DNA of 64,000 bases, from NCBI GenBank assembly GCA_031549085.1, contig JAVBQL010000014.1, forward strand, positions 62,001 to 126,000. The letters are read 5' to 3'. Source of the DNA: JAVBQL01 sp031549085. Its GTDB lineage: Bacteria; Spirochaetota; GWE2-31-10; MWDO01. The position numbers were made by a program, and so were the translations under genes. The notes below the pieces were generated by a model. That model was not told the DNA's origin, ran no database searches, and was given only the letters and a program-made list of their open reading frames with translations. Positions 26,227 through 35,963 of the stretch are shown piece after piece (the stretch's first letter is position 1; each line of letters begins with the position of its first letter).

Positions 26227-27903
26227 ATGAAGAGATTTTTCATATTTCTAACTATAATCTTTGTAACTTTTAACCTATTTCCGCAAACAGTTACCTTTAA
26301 GGCAAGTCTTAAGGTTGTGCCAGAGTATAAAAGGCAGAGCACAGGACTGTTTGTTAAAAAAGGTGAAAAGATACAAATTACCACAAAGGGCAAGTGGTCT
26401 ATGTGGGAAAAATATATGGCTGTAAACGCCGATGGTCACAAAGATAAAAAACTTGCCAACAGTATAGGAAACTGGGGAGCCCTGCTTGGAAAGGTGGGTG
26501 ATGGAGAGATGTTTCTGATTGGGACAAAAAAAGAGTTTATTTGTCCAAATAGTGGAATACTCTACCTTTTTCCAAATAAGGGCAATTTTAAGATAGAGAA
26601 TCCAACGGGCTCTTTGGATATAGAGATTCAAGGCGGATCATCTATTGATGATTTTATCTCATCACTTCCAGCGGATACAATAAAGGTTGAGTTTGATTCA
26701 AAGAACACTCCCTTTATATCAGCTATAGAGGTGAAGGCAAATAAGAGGGTCTCTGTCTATGCCTTTGGTGAGTGGAATATGTTTGATAAAAAACTTCAAC
26801 CAACAACAGCAGCTGGATATGATATGGATATGAACTATCAGATCACTGATGAGCTTGGAAAAACCATTCCATGGGGAAAGCTCTATGGAGCAGTGAGCAC
26901 AAGCTATGGAGCATTTTTTGAGGTTTTTCCAATTGGAGAGGCAGAAGAATTTACGCCAAAAAATGATGGTCCATTAGCTTTCTATCCTAATATTGGAGGC
27001 AATGAGACAAACAAAGCTGGTAAAATCACCCTCTATGTTGTTGGTGCCTCTGCTCTTACTGCAGATGATATTGCCAGTGCTGATAATAGGATGATGAGAA
27101 TATATGGCGATGGAGCAATTCAACGAATAAATAAGTTTAGAAAAGAGCTTGGCCTTGATCCAGTTATATATAATGAAACATTGTCAAGAACTGCATATAA
27201 CCACTCAAAATATTTAGTATTTAATAACCAGTTTGCAGACAAAGAGGATAAGGATAAGAAATTCTTTACAGGAGCATCTTTTAAAGATAGACTTAAAAAA
27301 GAGGGCTATGAGGGAACAGAGAGACCCAATGAGATGTTTGTTTTGGCAGATAGCTATAACAGTGCTGTTGATCTGGTTTTAGATGGGCCATACCACAGAA
27401 TGAGGTTTATGAATCCAGATCTTAAAGTAATAGGTTATGGATGTGCAAAGCAAGGCGACAAGATGATCCATACTTTTGATTTGGACTATCTTCCTGATGA
27501 AGAGGCAAAGAACAACACAAAAGTGGATGTCTCATTCTCTCCAGCAATGAACAGCAGTAATAACAAGACATCTTGGAATGGAGATGAGAATCCACAGATA
27601 CTAAAAAACTTTACTCCGCCTCTTGGGTATCCAATAGTTGTCTTTTTTAAAATGTATCAAATGCAGAAGTTGATTAGTGCAACTTTGAAAAACAGAAGTG
27701 GAGAAATTGTTGAAGCCTACCTATTCTCTCCTGATCAGCATGATGCAGTTCTAAGTTTTAATGGTATAATTATTGTTCCAAAGAAGCCTCTATTTAATAA
27801 TGAGAGGTATGAGGTGGATATCACTTGTAATGTTAGCAGTGTTGATAGGGTCAACTCTGTAAAGAACTTCTCATATGGCTTTAATACTGGAAGTGAAAAG
27901 TAG
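26227..27903 (+). CDS. Exported protein with two LecA-like domains and a CAP/SCP domain
   Basis: A 558-residue protein when started at ATG 26227, which follows AGGGGGGG and opens a signal peptide (KRFFIFLTIIFVTFNLFPQ). The two N-terminal beta domains (about 20-135 and 138-270) resemble the PA-IL/LecA galactose-binding fold: GALLGKVGDGEMFLIGT followed by ILYLFPN in the first, and a matching GKLYGAV...FFEVFPIGE arrangement in the second. A CAP/SCP domain follows (about 290-430; RINKFRKELGLDPVIYNE, GPYHRMRFMNPDLKVIGYG), then a beta-sandwich tail. It is probably secreted or surface-located and may bind sugars; that role is inferred. Confidence 0.8.
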   Translation: MKRFFIFLTIIFVTFNLFPQTVTFKASLKVVPEYKRQSTGLFVKKGEKIQITTKGKWSMWEKYMAVNADGHKDKKLANSIGNWGALLGKVGDGEMFLIGTKKEFICPNSGILYLFPNKGNFKIENPTGSLDIEIQGGSSIDDFISSLPADTIKVEFDSKNTPFISAIEVKANKRVSVYAFGEWNMFDKKLQPTTAAGYDMDMNYQITDELGKTIPWGKLYGAVSTSYGAFFEVFPIGEAEEFTPKNDGPLAFYPNIGGNETNKAGKITLYVVGASALTADDIASADNRMMRIYGDGAIQRINKFRKELGLDPVIYNETLSRTAYNHSKYLVFNNQFADKEDKDKKFFTGASFKDRLKKEGYEGTERPNEMFVLADSYNSAVDLVLDGPYHRMRFMNPDLKVIGYGCAKQGDKMIHTFDLDYLPDEEAKNNTKVDVSFSPAMNSSNNKTSWNGDENPQILKNFTPPLGYPIVVFFKMYQMQKLISATLKNRSGEIVEAYLFSPDQHDAVLSFNGIIIVPKKPLFNNERYEVDITCNVSSVDRVNSVKNFSYGFNTGSEK

Positions 27904-27936
27904 ATTAAGTTTACTTAAAAAAATTATATAAAGAAA

Positions 27937-27972
27937 AAAAATAGGAGAGGAACTAATCCTCTCCTATTTTTA
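27937..27972. terminator. Bidirectional terminator between convergent genes
   Basis: AAAATAGGAGAGGA and TCCTCTCCTATTTT form a 14-bp stem with A and T runs on both sides. It serves the CAP gene (plus) and the CbiM-like gene (minus). Confidence 0.85.
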
Positions 27973-27994
27973 TATCATGATCTATTCTAATAAA

Positions 27995-28915
27995 TTATAT
28001 AGTCTCTCTTTTTGCTGTTTTATCAATAATTGTACCAACACCAAAGACAATTGCAAATGTTATAACAATTCCAACTATTGAGCTTATTGCTGTTGAGATA
28101 TATGGATTTGAGACAAGTTTGAAGTTATAGTCTGAAAATGGAGTAACAAATGTAGGTAGTCCCTCTCTTAGAAAGTTTAATTTTAGAGCGACAGATTCAA
28201 GTCCGTCAGGGAAACTGCTTGCAATTGGTGCCAATATTATTGCAATAACCAAAAGTGATAAAATTGGTACTATTGTTTTTATCTTTGATGGAGCACTATT
28301 TTCTGCAAAAGATATTGAGATTACTGAGTATAGAGCAATTGTTATTACTATTTCAAATAGAGCTATTACTGCGTGAACAGAGAGCATTGCTGGGAGAACT
28401 TTTGAGAGTTCTGCTGTTCCAGAGATTGCAAGCTCTACTCCGCATGCAAATGAGGCAGCTACTACAGAGATAAATGAGACAACTGCTAAAGATATATACT
28501 CTTTAGATTTTCTATTTTTGAGACCTTTTTTAAGAGCACTAAATAGTATGCCAGATACTCCAGCACCAATTATTGCCATATTAAGAATATTAGCTCCAAG
28601 CAGAGCTATGCCACCATCAGAGAAAACTAGGGCTTGTATAATAAGAACCATGCTAACCGCTAAAATTCCAAATGGAGTCCCTAAAAGTGCAGAAGCCAAT
28701 GCTCCTCCCAAAAGATGACCTGATGTTCCATTTTGGATAGGAAAATTTAACATTTGAAAAGCAAATATCACAGCTGCAACTGAAGCAAATTTTATTACTG
28801 AGGGCTTCTCTTTTGACTTAAGAGCAAAATATGAAGCAGTTATAATTCCAGCGCTGCTAACAACTGCAGTTACTGGGCATATAGCTCCACTCAACATCTC
28901 ATTTGGTATGTGCAT
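27995..28915 (-). CDS. CbiM/NikM-type cobalt or nickel ECF transporter component fused to a PDGLE domain
   Basis: A 306-residue membrane protein. It begins MHIPNEMLSG, with the His2 metal-binding start of CbiM/NikM S-components, followed by about six TM helices with QNGTSGHLLGGALASALLG and GANILNMAIIGAGVSG. The C-terminal part contains SFPDGLESVA, the PDGLE motif of the CbiN/NikN-like partner, and a last TM helix. It is thus a single-chain NikMN/CbiMN-type substrate-binding unit. The ECF transmembrane and ATPase genes (CbiQO) are not in the window. Cobalt versus nickel cannot be decided by eye. Confidence 0.85.
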   Translation of the reverse strand: MHIPNEMLSGAICPVTAVVSSAGIITASYFALKSKEKPSVIKFASVAAVIFAFQMLNFPIQNGTSGHLLGGALASALLGTPFGILAVSMVLIIQALVFSDGGIALLGANILNMAIIGAGVSGILFSALKKGLKNRKSKEYISLAVVSFISVVAASFACGVELAISGTAELSKVLPAMLSVHAVIALFEIVITIALYSVISISFAENSAPSKIKTIVPILSLLVIAIILAPIASSFPDGLESVALKLNFLREGLPTFVTPFSDYNFKLVSNPYISTAISSIVGIVITFAIVFGVGTIIDKTAKRETI

Positions 28916-29032
28916 AATGTTCTCCTTATAATAATTTAAATATTCTAATGCAATCTATATTAAAGTCTAAAATAAAAAAGGAATAAAATCAATACATTTT
29001 TATTTTTTAACGTGGTTGATAGACTTTTTTCT

Positions 29033-29125
29033 GATTTTTTTACGAGCCACATCCTTTTTGAATTTTTTTTGATCCCACGTCATTTTTGATGGATATCTTT
29101 TACAAAAAGAATATTGTCTTTCTAA
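29033..29125 (+). repeat. GTGCC-core dispersed repeat, copy 5 (partly duplicated)
   Basis: ACGAGCCACATCCTTTTTGA, then a second core GATCCCACGTCATTTTTGAT, then GGATATCTTTTACAAAAAGA. The core seems to have been duplicated inside the element. Confidence 0.55.
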
Positions 29126-29243
29126 AAGTATGAGGTGATTTGACCTCCTTTTTGTATATTTTAGATTTTAAAATTAAAAAGAAGTGCATCTCTTTTACTT
29201 GAAGCGAATTTAAAAAGAGTGTGGGAGCTAAAAAAATAAAAAA

Positions 29244-30269
29244 TTATTTTATTAGAAGAGAGACTCCGTTTGCAATAAAAAAATTGAAGACAATAATCAT
29301 TGTTCCAACAATTATTCCAACCGATATTTTTTTTAGTTTTATCTCTTTTATGGCATCAATATTTTTGTTGAAAAGCTTGAAACTATTTATAGTTATAAAA
29401 ACATTGATGGCTAGAACCGCATGTACAATTATAATAAAGAGTATAAAATATATTAAAAAATTTAATATTAACTCTTGTATATGAAGCTCTTCTATTAACA
29501 CAAATAACTTTCCATAAAGAGAGAATATAACACCCTTAATCATAAACATCATTGCAAAAACTATCGAAGAGATCACAAAAGCAAGGGCTATATTATCCTT
29601 TCTTATCTCCTTATCTGCTTTTGTTCCTTTTATAAGGAGGTTTATAGTAACAAAACTTATTAGAATTATATAGATAAAGGCAATTATTAGAGTTCCCATC
29701 TGGAGCAGAGTCTCCGAAAAGAGAGAGATATCAATGAAATGAGATCGTAAGCCAAACTTCAGCTCTTCTAAAGGTGGAGAGAAGCTGCTTATTAAAAGCC
29801 TAAATGGTGATATAAGTACATATGTTATTGTAAACATGAAAGATGATATTATAAGGGCAACTGATATGTTCCCCTTTTTTATCTCTCTGTTCTCATCAAT
29901 TATGCCTGAAAATATTAGAAAAAATTTTATTGAGAAGAAGATTATTAAGTATGATAGTGCAATTGCAACTACATAAAACATTACTATTTTTGCAATAGCA
30001 GTCAAAATATTTTCTACTGATAGGTATTCTATGCCAAATATGAGTTTTATGGTTGGCGTTATAACCGCTATCATAAATATGGAGATAACAAGTATATATG
30101 CGGTCTCTATTATAGCAAGTGCTATATTGTTGTTTTTTAACTCAAGCTGATTGTCTATCTCCTTTGTCATATATGATGACAATCTAAAACTAATAAAGAA
30201 TGAGAACAAACATAAAATGATAGATAAGATAATCTCTGCTACTCCTTTTATGAGAACAGTGTCCTCCAT
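29244..30269 (-). CDS. DUF350-repeat membrane protein
   Basis: A 341-residue polytopic membrane protein with about eight to nine TM helices. Four related units each follow a cytoplasmic loop, seen as LKNNNIALAIIE, IKKGNISVALIIS, IRKDNIALAFVIS and IKLKKISVGIIVG. This is the signature of tandem DUF350 domains (UPF0719/YjfL-like), two per domain. Function is unknown; in some bacteria DUF350 proteins accompany stress or membrane-damage operons. The neighbouring eda-like gene is on the same strand, 86 bases downstream. Confidence 0.75.
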   Translation of the reverse strand: MEDTVLIKGVAEIILSIILCLFSFFISFRLSSYMTKEIDNQLELKNNNIALAIIETAYILVISIFMIAVITPTIKLIFGIEYLSVENILTAIAKIVMFYVVAIALSYLIIFFSIKFFLIFSGIIDENREIKKGNISVALIISSFMFTITYVLISPFRLLISSFSPPLEELKFGLRSHFIDISLFSETLLQMGTLIIAFIYIILISFVTINLLIKGTKADKEIRKDNIALAFVISSIVFAMMFMIKGVIFSLYGKLFVLIEELHIQELILNFLIYFILFIIIVHAVLAINVFITINSFKLFNKNIDAIKEIKLKKISVGIIVGTMIIVFNFFIANGVSLLIK

Positions 30270-30355
30270 TTTATATCCCTCTCTTTTTTATATTTGTTTG
30301 TCTATAATTATAGAATCGATAAATTGGCTTTATAAATTTATGTAAGAATCGCAAC

Positions 30356-30955
30356 TTATTGCCTACCCTTTACTATGTTCTCTATTTTTGCCCTATTTGA
30401 TAAGGGGTCTTTAAAAATTGAACTGCTTCCGCAGGCAGCGATAGCTGGAAATTCCAAATAGCTCTCAACATTATCAAAGCCTATGCCACCTGTTGGCATA
30501 AATTTTATTTTACTCTCTTTTATAACAGCACTTACTGATTTAATAAATTCGACTCCACCAATGGTATTTATTGGAAAGAGCTTTATAATCTTAAAGTCAT
30601 TTCTAATTAATTCCATAACTTCTGAGATAGTTGCTGCTGCTGGTATATAGGGTATATTTGTAAATTTTGAGTAGTCGATCAAGGTTTTTGTATAACCTGG
30701 ACTTACCAAAAAATCGACATTGAGATTTACCGCTTTTTTAAACTGAAGCTTATTTAAAATAGTTCCAACACCAATTTTGAAATCTTTATAGTTCTCTTTT
30801 GCATGCTCTACAAGCTGAAATGATTTCTCATTACGAAGGGTTATCTCTGCTATTTTGTGATCAATCTCTCTTAAAAAGAGAAGAAGAGAATCAAGCTCTT
30901 CTATTGAAGAGAGATCCACGACTGGTATAACTTTGTAATCAGATATGGTTAACAT
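30356..30955 (-). CDS. eda: KDPG/KHG aldolase family protein
   Basis: A 199-residue class I aldolase. Seen are AEITLRNEKSF (active-site Glu), KIGVGTILNKLQ, FLVSPGYTKTLIDY, YIPAAATISEVMEL, and IIKLFPINTIGG with the Schiff-base Lys, then FMPTGGIGFDNVESYL. It would cleave 2-keto-3-deoxy-6-phosphogluconate to pyruvate and glyceraldehyde 3-phosphate. The pathway is uncertain, since no kinase or dehydratase is adjacent. Usual PG in KFFPAEA-type motifs is modified, so the substrate could be a related 2-keto-3-deoxy sugar acid. Confidence 0.85.
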   Translation of the reverse strand: MLTISDYKVIPVVDLSSIEELDSLLLFLREIDHKIAEITLRNEKSFQLVEHAKENYKDFKIGVGTILNKLQFKKAVNLNVDFLVSPGYTKTLIDYSKFTNIPYIPAAATISEVMELIRNDFKIIKLFPINTIGGVEFIKSVSAVIKESKIKFMPTGGIGFDNVESYLEFPAIAACGSSSIFKDPLSNRAKIENIVKGRQ

Positions 30956-31080
30956 AAAACTATCCTAACCTCCAATATAATTACACTTTTTTGATTTGTC
31001 TATTTTTCATCTTCTCTTGTTTTTAAAAAAGGTCTATGAAAAATATACAAAACATCAATATATTATAATAGCCCAAATAT

Positions 31081-31118
31081 ATAAATAGTGCAATGCTAAA
31101 AAACATTGCACTATTTAT
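31081..31118. terminator. 15-bp perfect hairpin after rubrerythrin
   Basis: ATAAATAGTGCAATG and CATTGCACTATTTAT with an 8-base loop, 9 bases past the rubrerythrin stop codon. There is no good T run on the minus strand. Confidence 0.6.
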
Positions 31119-31126
31119 AAAAAAAA

Positions 31127-31702
31127 TTAATAATTGCTCTCTTTTATTTCAAAAAAGCTTTGTGGGTGTAGGCAAGTTGGGCACTTGTCAGGAGCAGTAT
31201 CTCCTTCATGTACATAACCGCAGTTTCTGCACTTCCATCTAACTTTTGTGTCCTTCTTAAAGACTTTACCTGATTGAAGGTTTTCAAGAAGTTTCAAATA
31301 TCTTTTTTCATGTTCAACTTCTACTTTAGCAATAAGTCTAAATGCATTAGCAATATCAGGAAAACCCTCTTCTTCAGCAACTTTACCAAAGCCCGGGTAG
31401 AGAATGGTGTGCTCCTCATTCTCTCCATGTGCGGCAGCCTTAAGATTTTCAGCCGTCTTTCCTATAACTCCTGCAGGATATGTTGCTGTAAATTCAACAT
31501 CTCCGCCCTCCAAAAACTTAAAAAAACGTTTTGCATGCTCTTTTTCATTCTCTGCAGTCTCCAAGAAGATTGCAGCAATTTGTTCATATCCTTCAGCTTT
31601 TGCAGCTGAAGCAAAATATGTGTATCTGTTTCTGGCCTGTGACTCACCAGCAAAAGCTGCAAGAAGATTTTTTTCTGTTTTTGTTCCTTTTAAACTCTTC
31701 AT
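31127..31702 (-). CDS. rbr: Rubrerythrin
   Basis: A 191-residue protein. An N-terminal ferritin-like four-helix domain carries the diiron ligands (AAFAGESQARNRY, ENEKEHAKRFF, KVEVEHEKRYL). The C-terminal rubredoxin domain has WKCRNCGYVHEG and DKCPTCLHP. Rubrerythrin reduces hydrogen peroxide in anaerobes and microaerophiles, which fits an anaerobic lifestyle suggested also by the aldehyde ferredoxin oxidoreductase. Monocistronic, ending at a strong hairpin. Confidence 0.97.
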   Translation of the reverse strand: MKSLKGTKTEKNLLAAFAGESQARNRYTYFASAAKAEGYEQIAAIFLETAENEKEHAKRFFKFLEGGDVEFTATYPAGVIGKTAENLKAAAHGENEEHTILYPGFGKVAEEEGFPDIANAFRLIAKVEVEHEKRYLKLLENLQSGKVFKKDTKVRWKCRNCGYVHEGDTAPDKCPTCLHPQSFFEIKESNY

Positions 31703-32007
31703 AACATAAACCTCTCTAAATGAAATTCAGATGAGTGTAAACTCCCTATAACAAAATCTATTTTATATTACTCTTTTTGTCAAGCTAATTCTTTTTCTAT
31801 TCTTAAACTATATATTTTACTTCATTACTAATATAAAAAATACTCATATTTATGATACAAATAGTTATTTTTTTTATCCATCGCTTATTTATATTTTTCA
31901 AACATTGATTTTTAAGGTAATAATACCATAAATAGAGGGGTATTTTGATATTATCAATAATGGTTAGAATAAAATATAAAAAAAATTATTAATATTTTAC
32001 AATTCCT

Positions 32008-32036
32008 TTGACAAAATAAAATGTTTTTTGTATATT
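32008..32036 (+). promoter_or_regulatory. Promoter of the two-component operon
   Basis: TTGACA, 17-base spacer, TATATT, giving a leader of about 165 bases. That leader contains GTCTTAAAACT/AGTTTTAGAC (near 32138-32162), which may be an operator or hairpin. The rest of 31703-32007 is AT-rich; I see only a weak AATACC/GGGTATT hairpin near 31925-31945. Confidence 0.65.
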
Positions 32037-32209
32037 GATTTTATGGATTTATATTTTGGACAATATTATTTTTATTATATAGGCATATAAGCTGGTATTT
32101 CCTTAATATTATATATCTTGATTGTAAAAATGACTTTGGTCTTAAAACTTTAGTTTTAGACTTAAGTTAAATATTTCATTAAAATTTTTAAAATATATTG
32201 AGGTGTTTT

Positions 32210-32926
32210 ATGCAGACTAGAAAAAGAATTATGGTCATTGATGATGATAAAAAAATGACAGATTTGATTAAAACCTATTTCGATCAATACGAGTTTGATG
32301 TAATAATCAAAAACGATACTTCTAATGTAGAGGAGACAATTAAGACAGAGAAGCCTGATCTTATACTATTGGATATAATGTTGCCAGATATAAGTGGTTT
32401 TGATGTTTTGAAAAAAATTCAAAAAGAGTCTGACTTGCCTATAGTTATGCTCACAGCAAAGGGAGATGAGATTGATAAAGTAATTGGTTTGGAGCTTGGT
32501 GCTTATGACTATGTTACAAAGCCTTTTTCTTTTAGAGAGTTGATGGCAAGGGTTAGAAATATATTAAGAAGAACTGTTAGTACTAATAAGTTTGAAATTA
32601 AGAATAAAAAGAACCTTGTTTATCATAATGTTACAATAATGCCAGATAAGAGGGTTCTTAAAGTTGATGAAGATGAGATAGATCTTACAAAGACTGAATT
32701 TGAGATACTATTTTTATTGGCTTCAAACCCTAATAAGACATTTACTAGAGAGGAGCTTTTGAAGGTAATATCAGATAGAAACTATGCAACTGTTGATAGA
32801 TCAATAGATATGCATATAAGTCACTTAAGAAACAAACTAACAGTAGATAACAACCAATACTGTTTTATAAAGACGGTTTGGGGAACAGGTTATAGATTTG
32901 AAGTTTTGAGTGATGAATATATTTAA
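32210..32926 (+). CDS. OmpR-family response regulator
   Basis: A 238-residue regulator. Its receiver domain (about 6-120) has acidic residues DDDK, phosphoacceptor Asp in LILLDIMLPDISGF, and YVTKPFSFRELMARV. The winged-helix DNA-binding domain (about 140-236) includes FEILFLLASNPNKTFTREEL and FIKTVWGTGYRFE. I set the start at ATG 32210 (MQTRKRIMVIDDD), because the upstream TTG 32198 overlaps the AGGTG that serves as its ribosome binding site. The histidine kinase gene follows at 33064, with a hairpin between them. Confidence 0.95.
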   Translation: MQTRKRIMVIDDDKKMTDLIKTYFDQYEFDVIIKNDTSNVEETIKTEKPDLILLDIMLPDISGFDVLKKIQKESDLPIVMLTAKGDEIDKVIGLELGAYDYVTKPFSFRELMARVRNILRRTVSTNKFEIKNKKNLVYHNVTIMPDKRVLKVDEDEIDLTKTEFEILFLLASNPNKTFTREELLKVISDRNYATVDRSIDMHISHLRNKLTVDNNQYCFIKTVWGTGYRFEVLSDEYI

Positions 32927-32988
32927 ATAAAGTATATTTTAAACTTGATTTTTTAACAAAAATTATTTATATTTTTCTAAAATAATAT

Positions 32989-33027
32989 TAAACGATGGCG
33001 TAGATATATAATTTATACCATCGTTTA
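32989..33027 (+). promoter_or_regulatory. Inverted repeat between response regulator and kinase
   Basis: TAAACGATGG and CCATCGTTTA with a 19-base loop. It could tune read-through into the kinase gene, mark an mRNA processing site or be an operator. Confidence 0.45.
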
Positions 33028-33063
33028 TGTAAATTGTGGTAATTGTCTATAAAGTGTTTGATT

Positions 33064-34440
33064 ATGGTAAATAAAAATAGTGGTACATTAAAGAGCAAAA
33101 TAATTGCTTCTTATGCTTTCATATTCATAATATTTCTCGTTGCTTTTGTCTCTGTTTTTCTCTCTATTTTTCAATTTTTAATAAATAAACAATTTTTACT
33201 TATTGAAAATGATTCAAAAATAATTTCAGAGAGGGCAGCTCTTCTTGTCTCTTTATATGAGGATTTGTCAGATGGAACTGTTTTGACTGATAGTGATAAC
33301 AAATATGTTAGAGATGATCTGATAGCTGAGTTTTTATCAAAAAAGCTAGAAGAGGAATTTGTTGAATATAAGATCTATTTTGATGCTAATATTGGCGGCA
33401 GCCTTCACCATCCCCACTCTATAATATTTGGAACAGATAATACAACGCTGTTTAAAGTTAAAGAGGAGTTGGATATGTCATTCGATTTCTCTTATAAGAC
33501 TATTGAGGTTGTGAAAGATATCAGTTTTATGGTCTTCTTTATTATAGCCTTTTTGTCAGCACTATTTTTAGGGGTCTCCATCTCTTTCCCATTTCTTGTC
33601 TACTTTTCAGACTTGATAATAAAACCTATAAGGGTTGCTTCAAATACAGCAAAGTATATAGCCAAGGGCAACTACAATGTTGAGATAGAGAATAATGCTC
33701 AATATGAGCTTGGCGACTTGATTGACTCTCTTAACTATATGACAAAAGAGTTTAATAAATCTAGCACAGAAAAGAATGAGATGCTTGCCTTTGTTGGACA
33801 TGAGCTTCGCTCTCCTATTGGACGTATAAGGTGCTATGCTGAGCTTTTGGAAGATATCAAGGATATTCCAGAGGAGGATAGGGACAACTACTATGAGGAT
33901 ATAATAAAAGAGGCTGATCTGCTTAATAATATGATTACTGAAATTATTGGTATATATAAGCTCGATTCTGGAAACGAGGTTTTTTATAAAGAGCAGAGTG
34001 AGATGAGAGCCTTTTTTGATTCTCTTAAGAGAGATCTATCTGTTATGAAGAATTTTGAGGGAATGGAATTCTCTTTTGATATTGAAAAGGGAGTAATTGC
34101 TGATATTGATGCAGCGAAGGTAAAGAGGGTCTTCTTAAACCTTTATGAAAATTCTATGAAAGCACAAGCGAAAAAGATAAAGACAACCTTGAGGAAGGCT
34201 GATGGTGATTTTGCAGAGGTTACCATTGTTGATAATGGTATTGGAATAAAAGATGAGAATATTGATAAAGTTTTTGATAAGTTCTATACAAATGGTAAAC
34301 TTGGCGGTTTTGGACTTGGGTTATCTATCTGTCAGGTTATAATAAGGGAGCATGGCGGTAAAATTGGTTTTGTGAAAAATCAGGGTGGAGCTAAAGTCCT
34401 TATTACACTACCAATTATTGTTGGTATAACAGGTATTTAA
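33064..34440 (+). CDS. Membrane sensor histidine kinase
   Basis: A 458-residue kinase, started at ATG 33064. TM1 lies near residues 12-40 (IIASYAFIFIIFLVAFVSVFL), a sensor loop of about 110 residues follows, TM2 lies near 160-185, then a HAMP domain (IKPIRVASNTAKYIAKGN). HisKA contains the H-box MLAFVGHELRSPIGRIR, and HATPase has N-box NLYENSMKAQ, DNGIGIKDENIDKVFDKFY and GFGLGLSICQVII. It lies downstream of its probable cognate OmpR-type regulator. No strong Shine-Dalgarno. The signal is unknown. Confidence 0.93.
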   Translation: MVNKNSGTLKSKIIASYAFIFIIFLVAFVSVFLSIFQFLINKQFLLIENDSKIISERAALLVSLYEDLSDGTVLTDSDNKYVRDDLIAEFLSKKLEEEFVEYKIYFDANIGGSLHHPHSIIFGTDNTTLFKVKEELDMSFDFSYKTIEVVKDISFMVFFIIAFLSALFLGVSISFPFLVYFSDLIIKPIRVASNTAKYIAKGNYNVEIENNAQYELGDLIDSLNYMTKEFNKSSTEKNEMLAFVGHELRSPIGRIRCYAELLEDIKDIPEEDRDNYYEDIIKEADLLNNMITEIIGIYKLDSGNEVFYKEQSEMRAFFDSLKRDLSVMKNFEGMEFSFDIEKGVIADIDAAKVKRVFLNLYENSMKAQAKKIKTTLRKADGDFAEVTIVDNGIGIKDENIDKVFDKFYTNGKLGGFGLGLSICQVIIREHGGKIGFVKNQGGAKVLITLPIIVGITGI

Positions 34441-34561
34441 CATATTTAACAATTATTTATATATCACTCTATACAAATATACCTCTCTATACAAAAAGTT
34501 TTATTATCACAAACATCTCATTTATATATAACTAATAATTAAATCTTTGTATCTGATTTCC

Positions 34562-34735
34562 TAATCAGTAAATAGATATACAACGAGAAAACGCTACCCA
34601 AAAAAAGAGAAAGAGAGAGAGTAATTTTATATATGAGAGGAGCTTTGCTCCTCTCATATATAAAATTACTTTTTCTTTTTTCTTTCTTTTAAGTACCATT
34701 CGCTCATTATATTTCTTCGTGCTGACAAGTAATAC
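34562..34735. repeat. Long hairpin element, copy b
   Basis: A perfect 23-bp central stem (34621-34643 with 34647-34669, loop TTT) begins GTAATTTTATATATGAGAGG. It is flanked by AAAGAGAAAGAGAGAG on the left and TTTTTCTTTTTTCTTTCTTT on the right, then AAGTACCATTCGCTCATTAT. A conserved tail (TTGGATAGG...TTATRATAG) continues to about 34795, as in copy d. It lies in the gene-free gap before moxR. Confidence 0.8.
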
Positions 34736-34949
34736 GAAAATAGAAATATAATGACTTGTCAAGGTTTGGATAGGCCTATTGTTATGATAGAGTTATACAA
34801 AAATCAATATTGAAACAGGTCTCCTATAATGTCAAACGAAAGAAAAAAACATTGCAAAATATAAAAAAATTTGTTAATAATCTTCTATAATATATATAAA
34901 AATTGATATTTTTATCCTATATTTTTTTGCTTTTATATGGAGAATTTTT

Positions 34950-35936
34950 ATGGATAGTGAAATAAAAGAGATTCATGAACAGGTAGAAAAAGAGCAGCCA
35001 CTGATATCATTAGTCTTTTCTGAGATGAAAAAGGTTATTGTTGGTCAGGAAGATATGATTAGAGGAATCCTAATTGGCCTCTTTTCGAAAGGGCATATAC
35101 TTATTGAGGGTGTGCCGGGACTGGCAAAGACCCTAACTATAAGCACACTGGCTTCAATACTATCTCTCGACTTTAGAAGAATCCAATTTACTCCAGATCT
35201 GCTTCCTTCAGATATTGTTGGTACACTTATATATAACCAGAAAGAGGCGAAGTTTGAGACTAGAAAGGGGCCAATATTTACAAACCTAATCTTGGCTGAT
35301 GAGATAAACCGTGCTCCAGCAAAAGTTCAAGCAGCGTTGTTAGAAGCTATGCAGGAGAAACAGGTTACCATTGGCGAAAATACATATAAATTGAGTGAGC
35401 CATTTTTAGTAATGGCAACACAGAACCCTATCGAACAAGAGGGAACGTACAATCTTCCTGAGGCACAGGTTGATAGATTTATGTTAAAAATAAAGATATC
35501 ATACCCAAAGAGAGAGGAAGAGAAGATAATACTTGATAGAGTTATTGATAATGTTGATATCCCTGTTGGCAAAGTGCTGGACTCCACAAAACTTAACTAC
35601 CTATCAAAGCTTGTTGATAAGATTTATGTAAGTGACAAGATTAAACACTACATAGTTGACATTGTCAACACCACAAGAAATCCAAAAGAGTACAATTTAA
35701 ATATAGAGTCTCTAATATCATATGGCGTCTCACCACGTGCAAGCATATCTCTTGCTAGAGCTGCCAAAGGTAATGCTCTTCTATCAGGAAGGGGATATGT
35801 TACTGCTGATGATATAAAAGAGGTTAGCTTTTCTGTGCTTAGACATAGAATAATATTAAGCTATGAAGCTGAAGCAGAGGGAATAACAGCAGAGGATATT
35901 GTAACAAAGATATTTAACTCTGTTATAGTTCCATAA
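34950..35936 (+). CDS. MoxR-family AAA+ ATPase
   Basis: A 328-residue AAA+ ATPase. Walker A is EGVPGLAKT (about 51-59), Walker B LILADEINRAP, sensor 1 FLVMATQNPIEQEGTYNLPE, and the lid region has ISYGVSPRASISLARAAKG. MoxR proteins act as chaperones that assemble or activate partner complexes, often with a von Willebrand/DUF58 protein, which follows 27 bases downstream here. The TATAAT at 34886 may belong to its promoter. The larger bat operon seen in other bacteria is absent. Confidence 0.93.
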   Translation: MDSEIKEIHEQVEKEQPLISLVFSEMKKVIVGQEDMIRGILIGLFSKGHILIEGVPGLAKTLTISTLASILSLDFRRIQFTPDLLPSDIVGTLIYNQKEAKFETRKGPIFTNLILADEINRAPAKVQAALLEAMQEKQVTIGENTYKLSEPFLVMATQNPIEQEGTYNLPEAQVDRFMLKIKISYPKREEEKIILDRVIDNVDIPVGKVLDSTKLNYLSKLVDKIYVSDKIKHYIVDIVNTTRNPKEYNLNIESLISYGVSPRASISLARAAKGNALLSGRGYVTADDIKEVSFSVLRHRIILSYEAEAEGITAEDIVTKIFNSVIVP

Positions 35937-35963
35937 AGCTCTTTTTTTAGGATATTAAATAAA

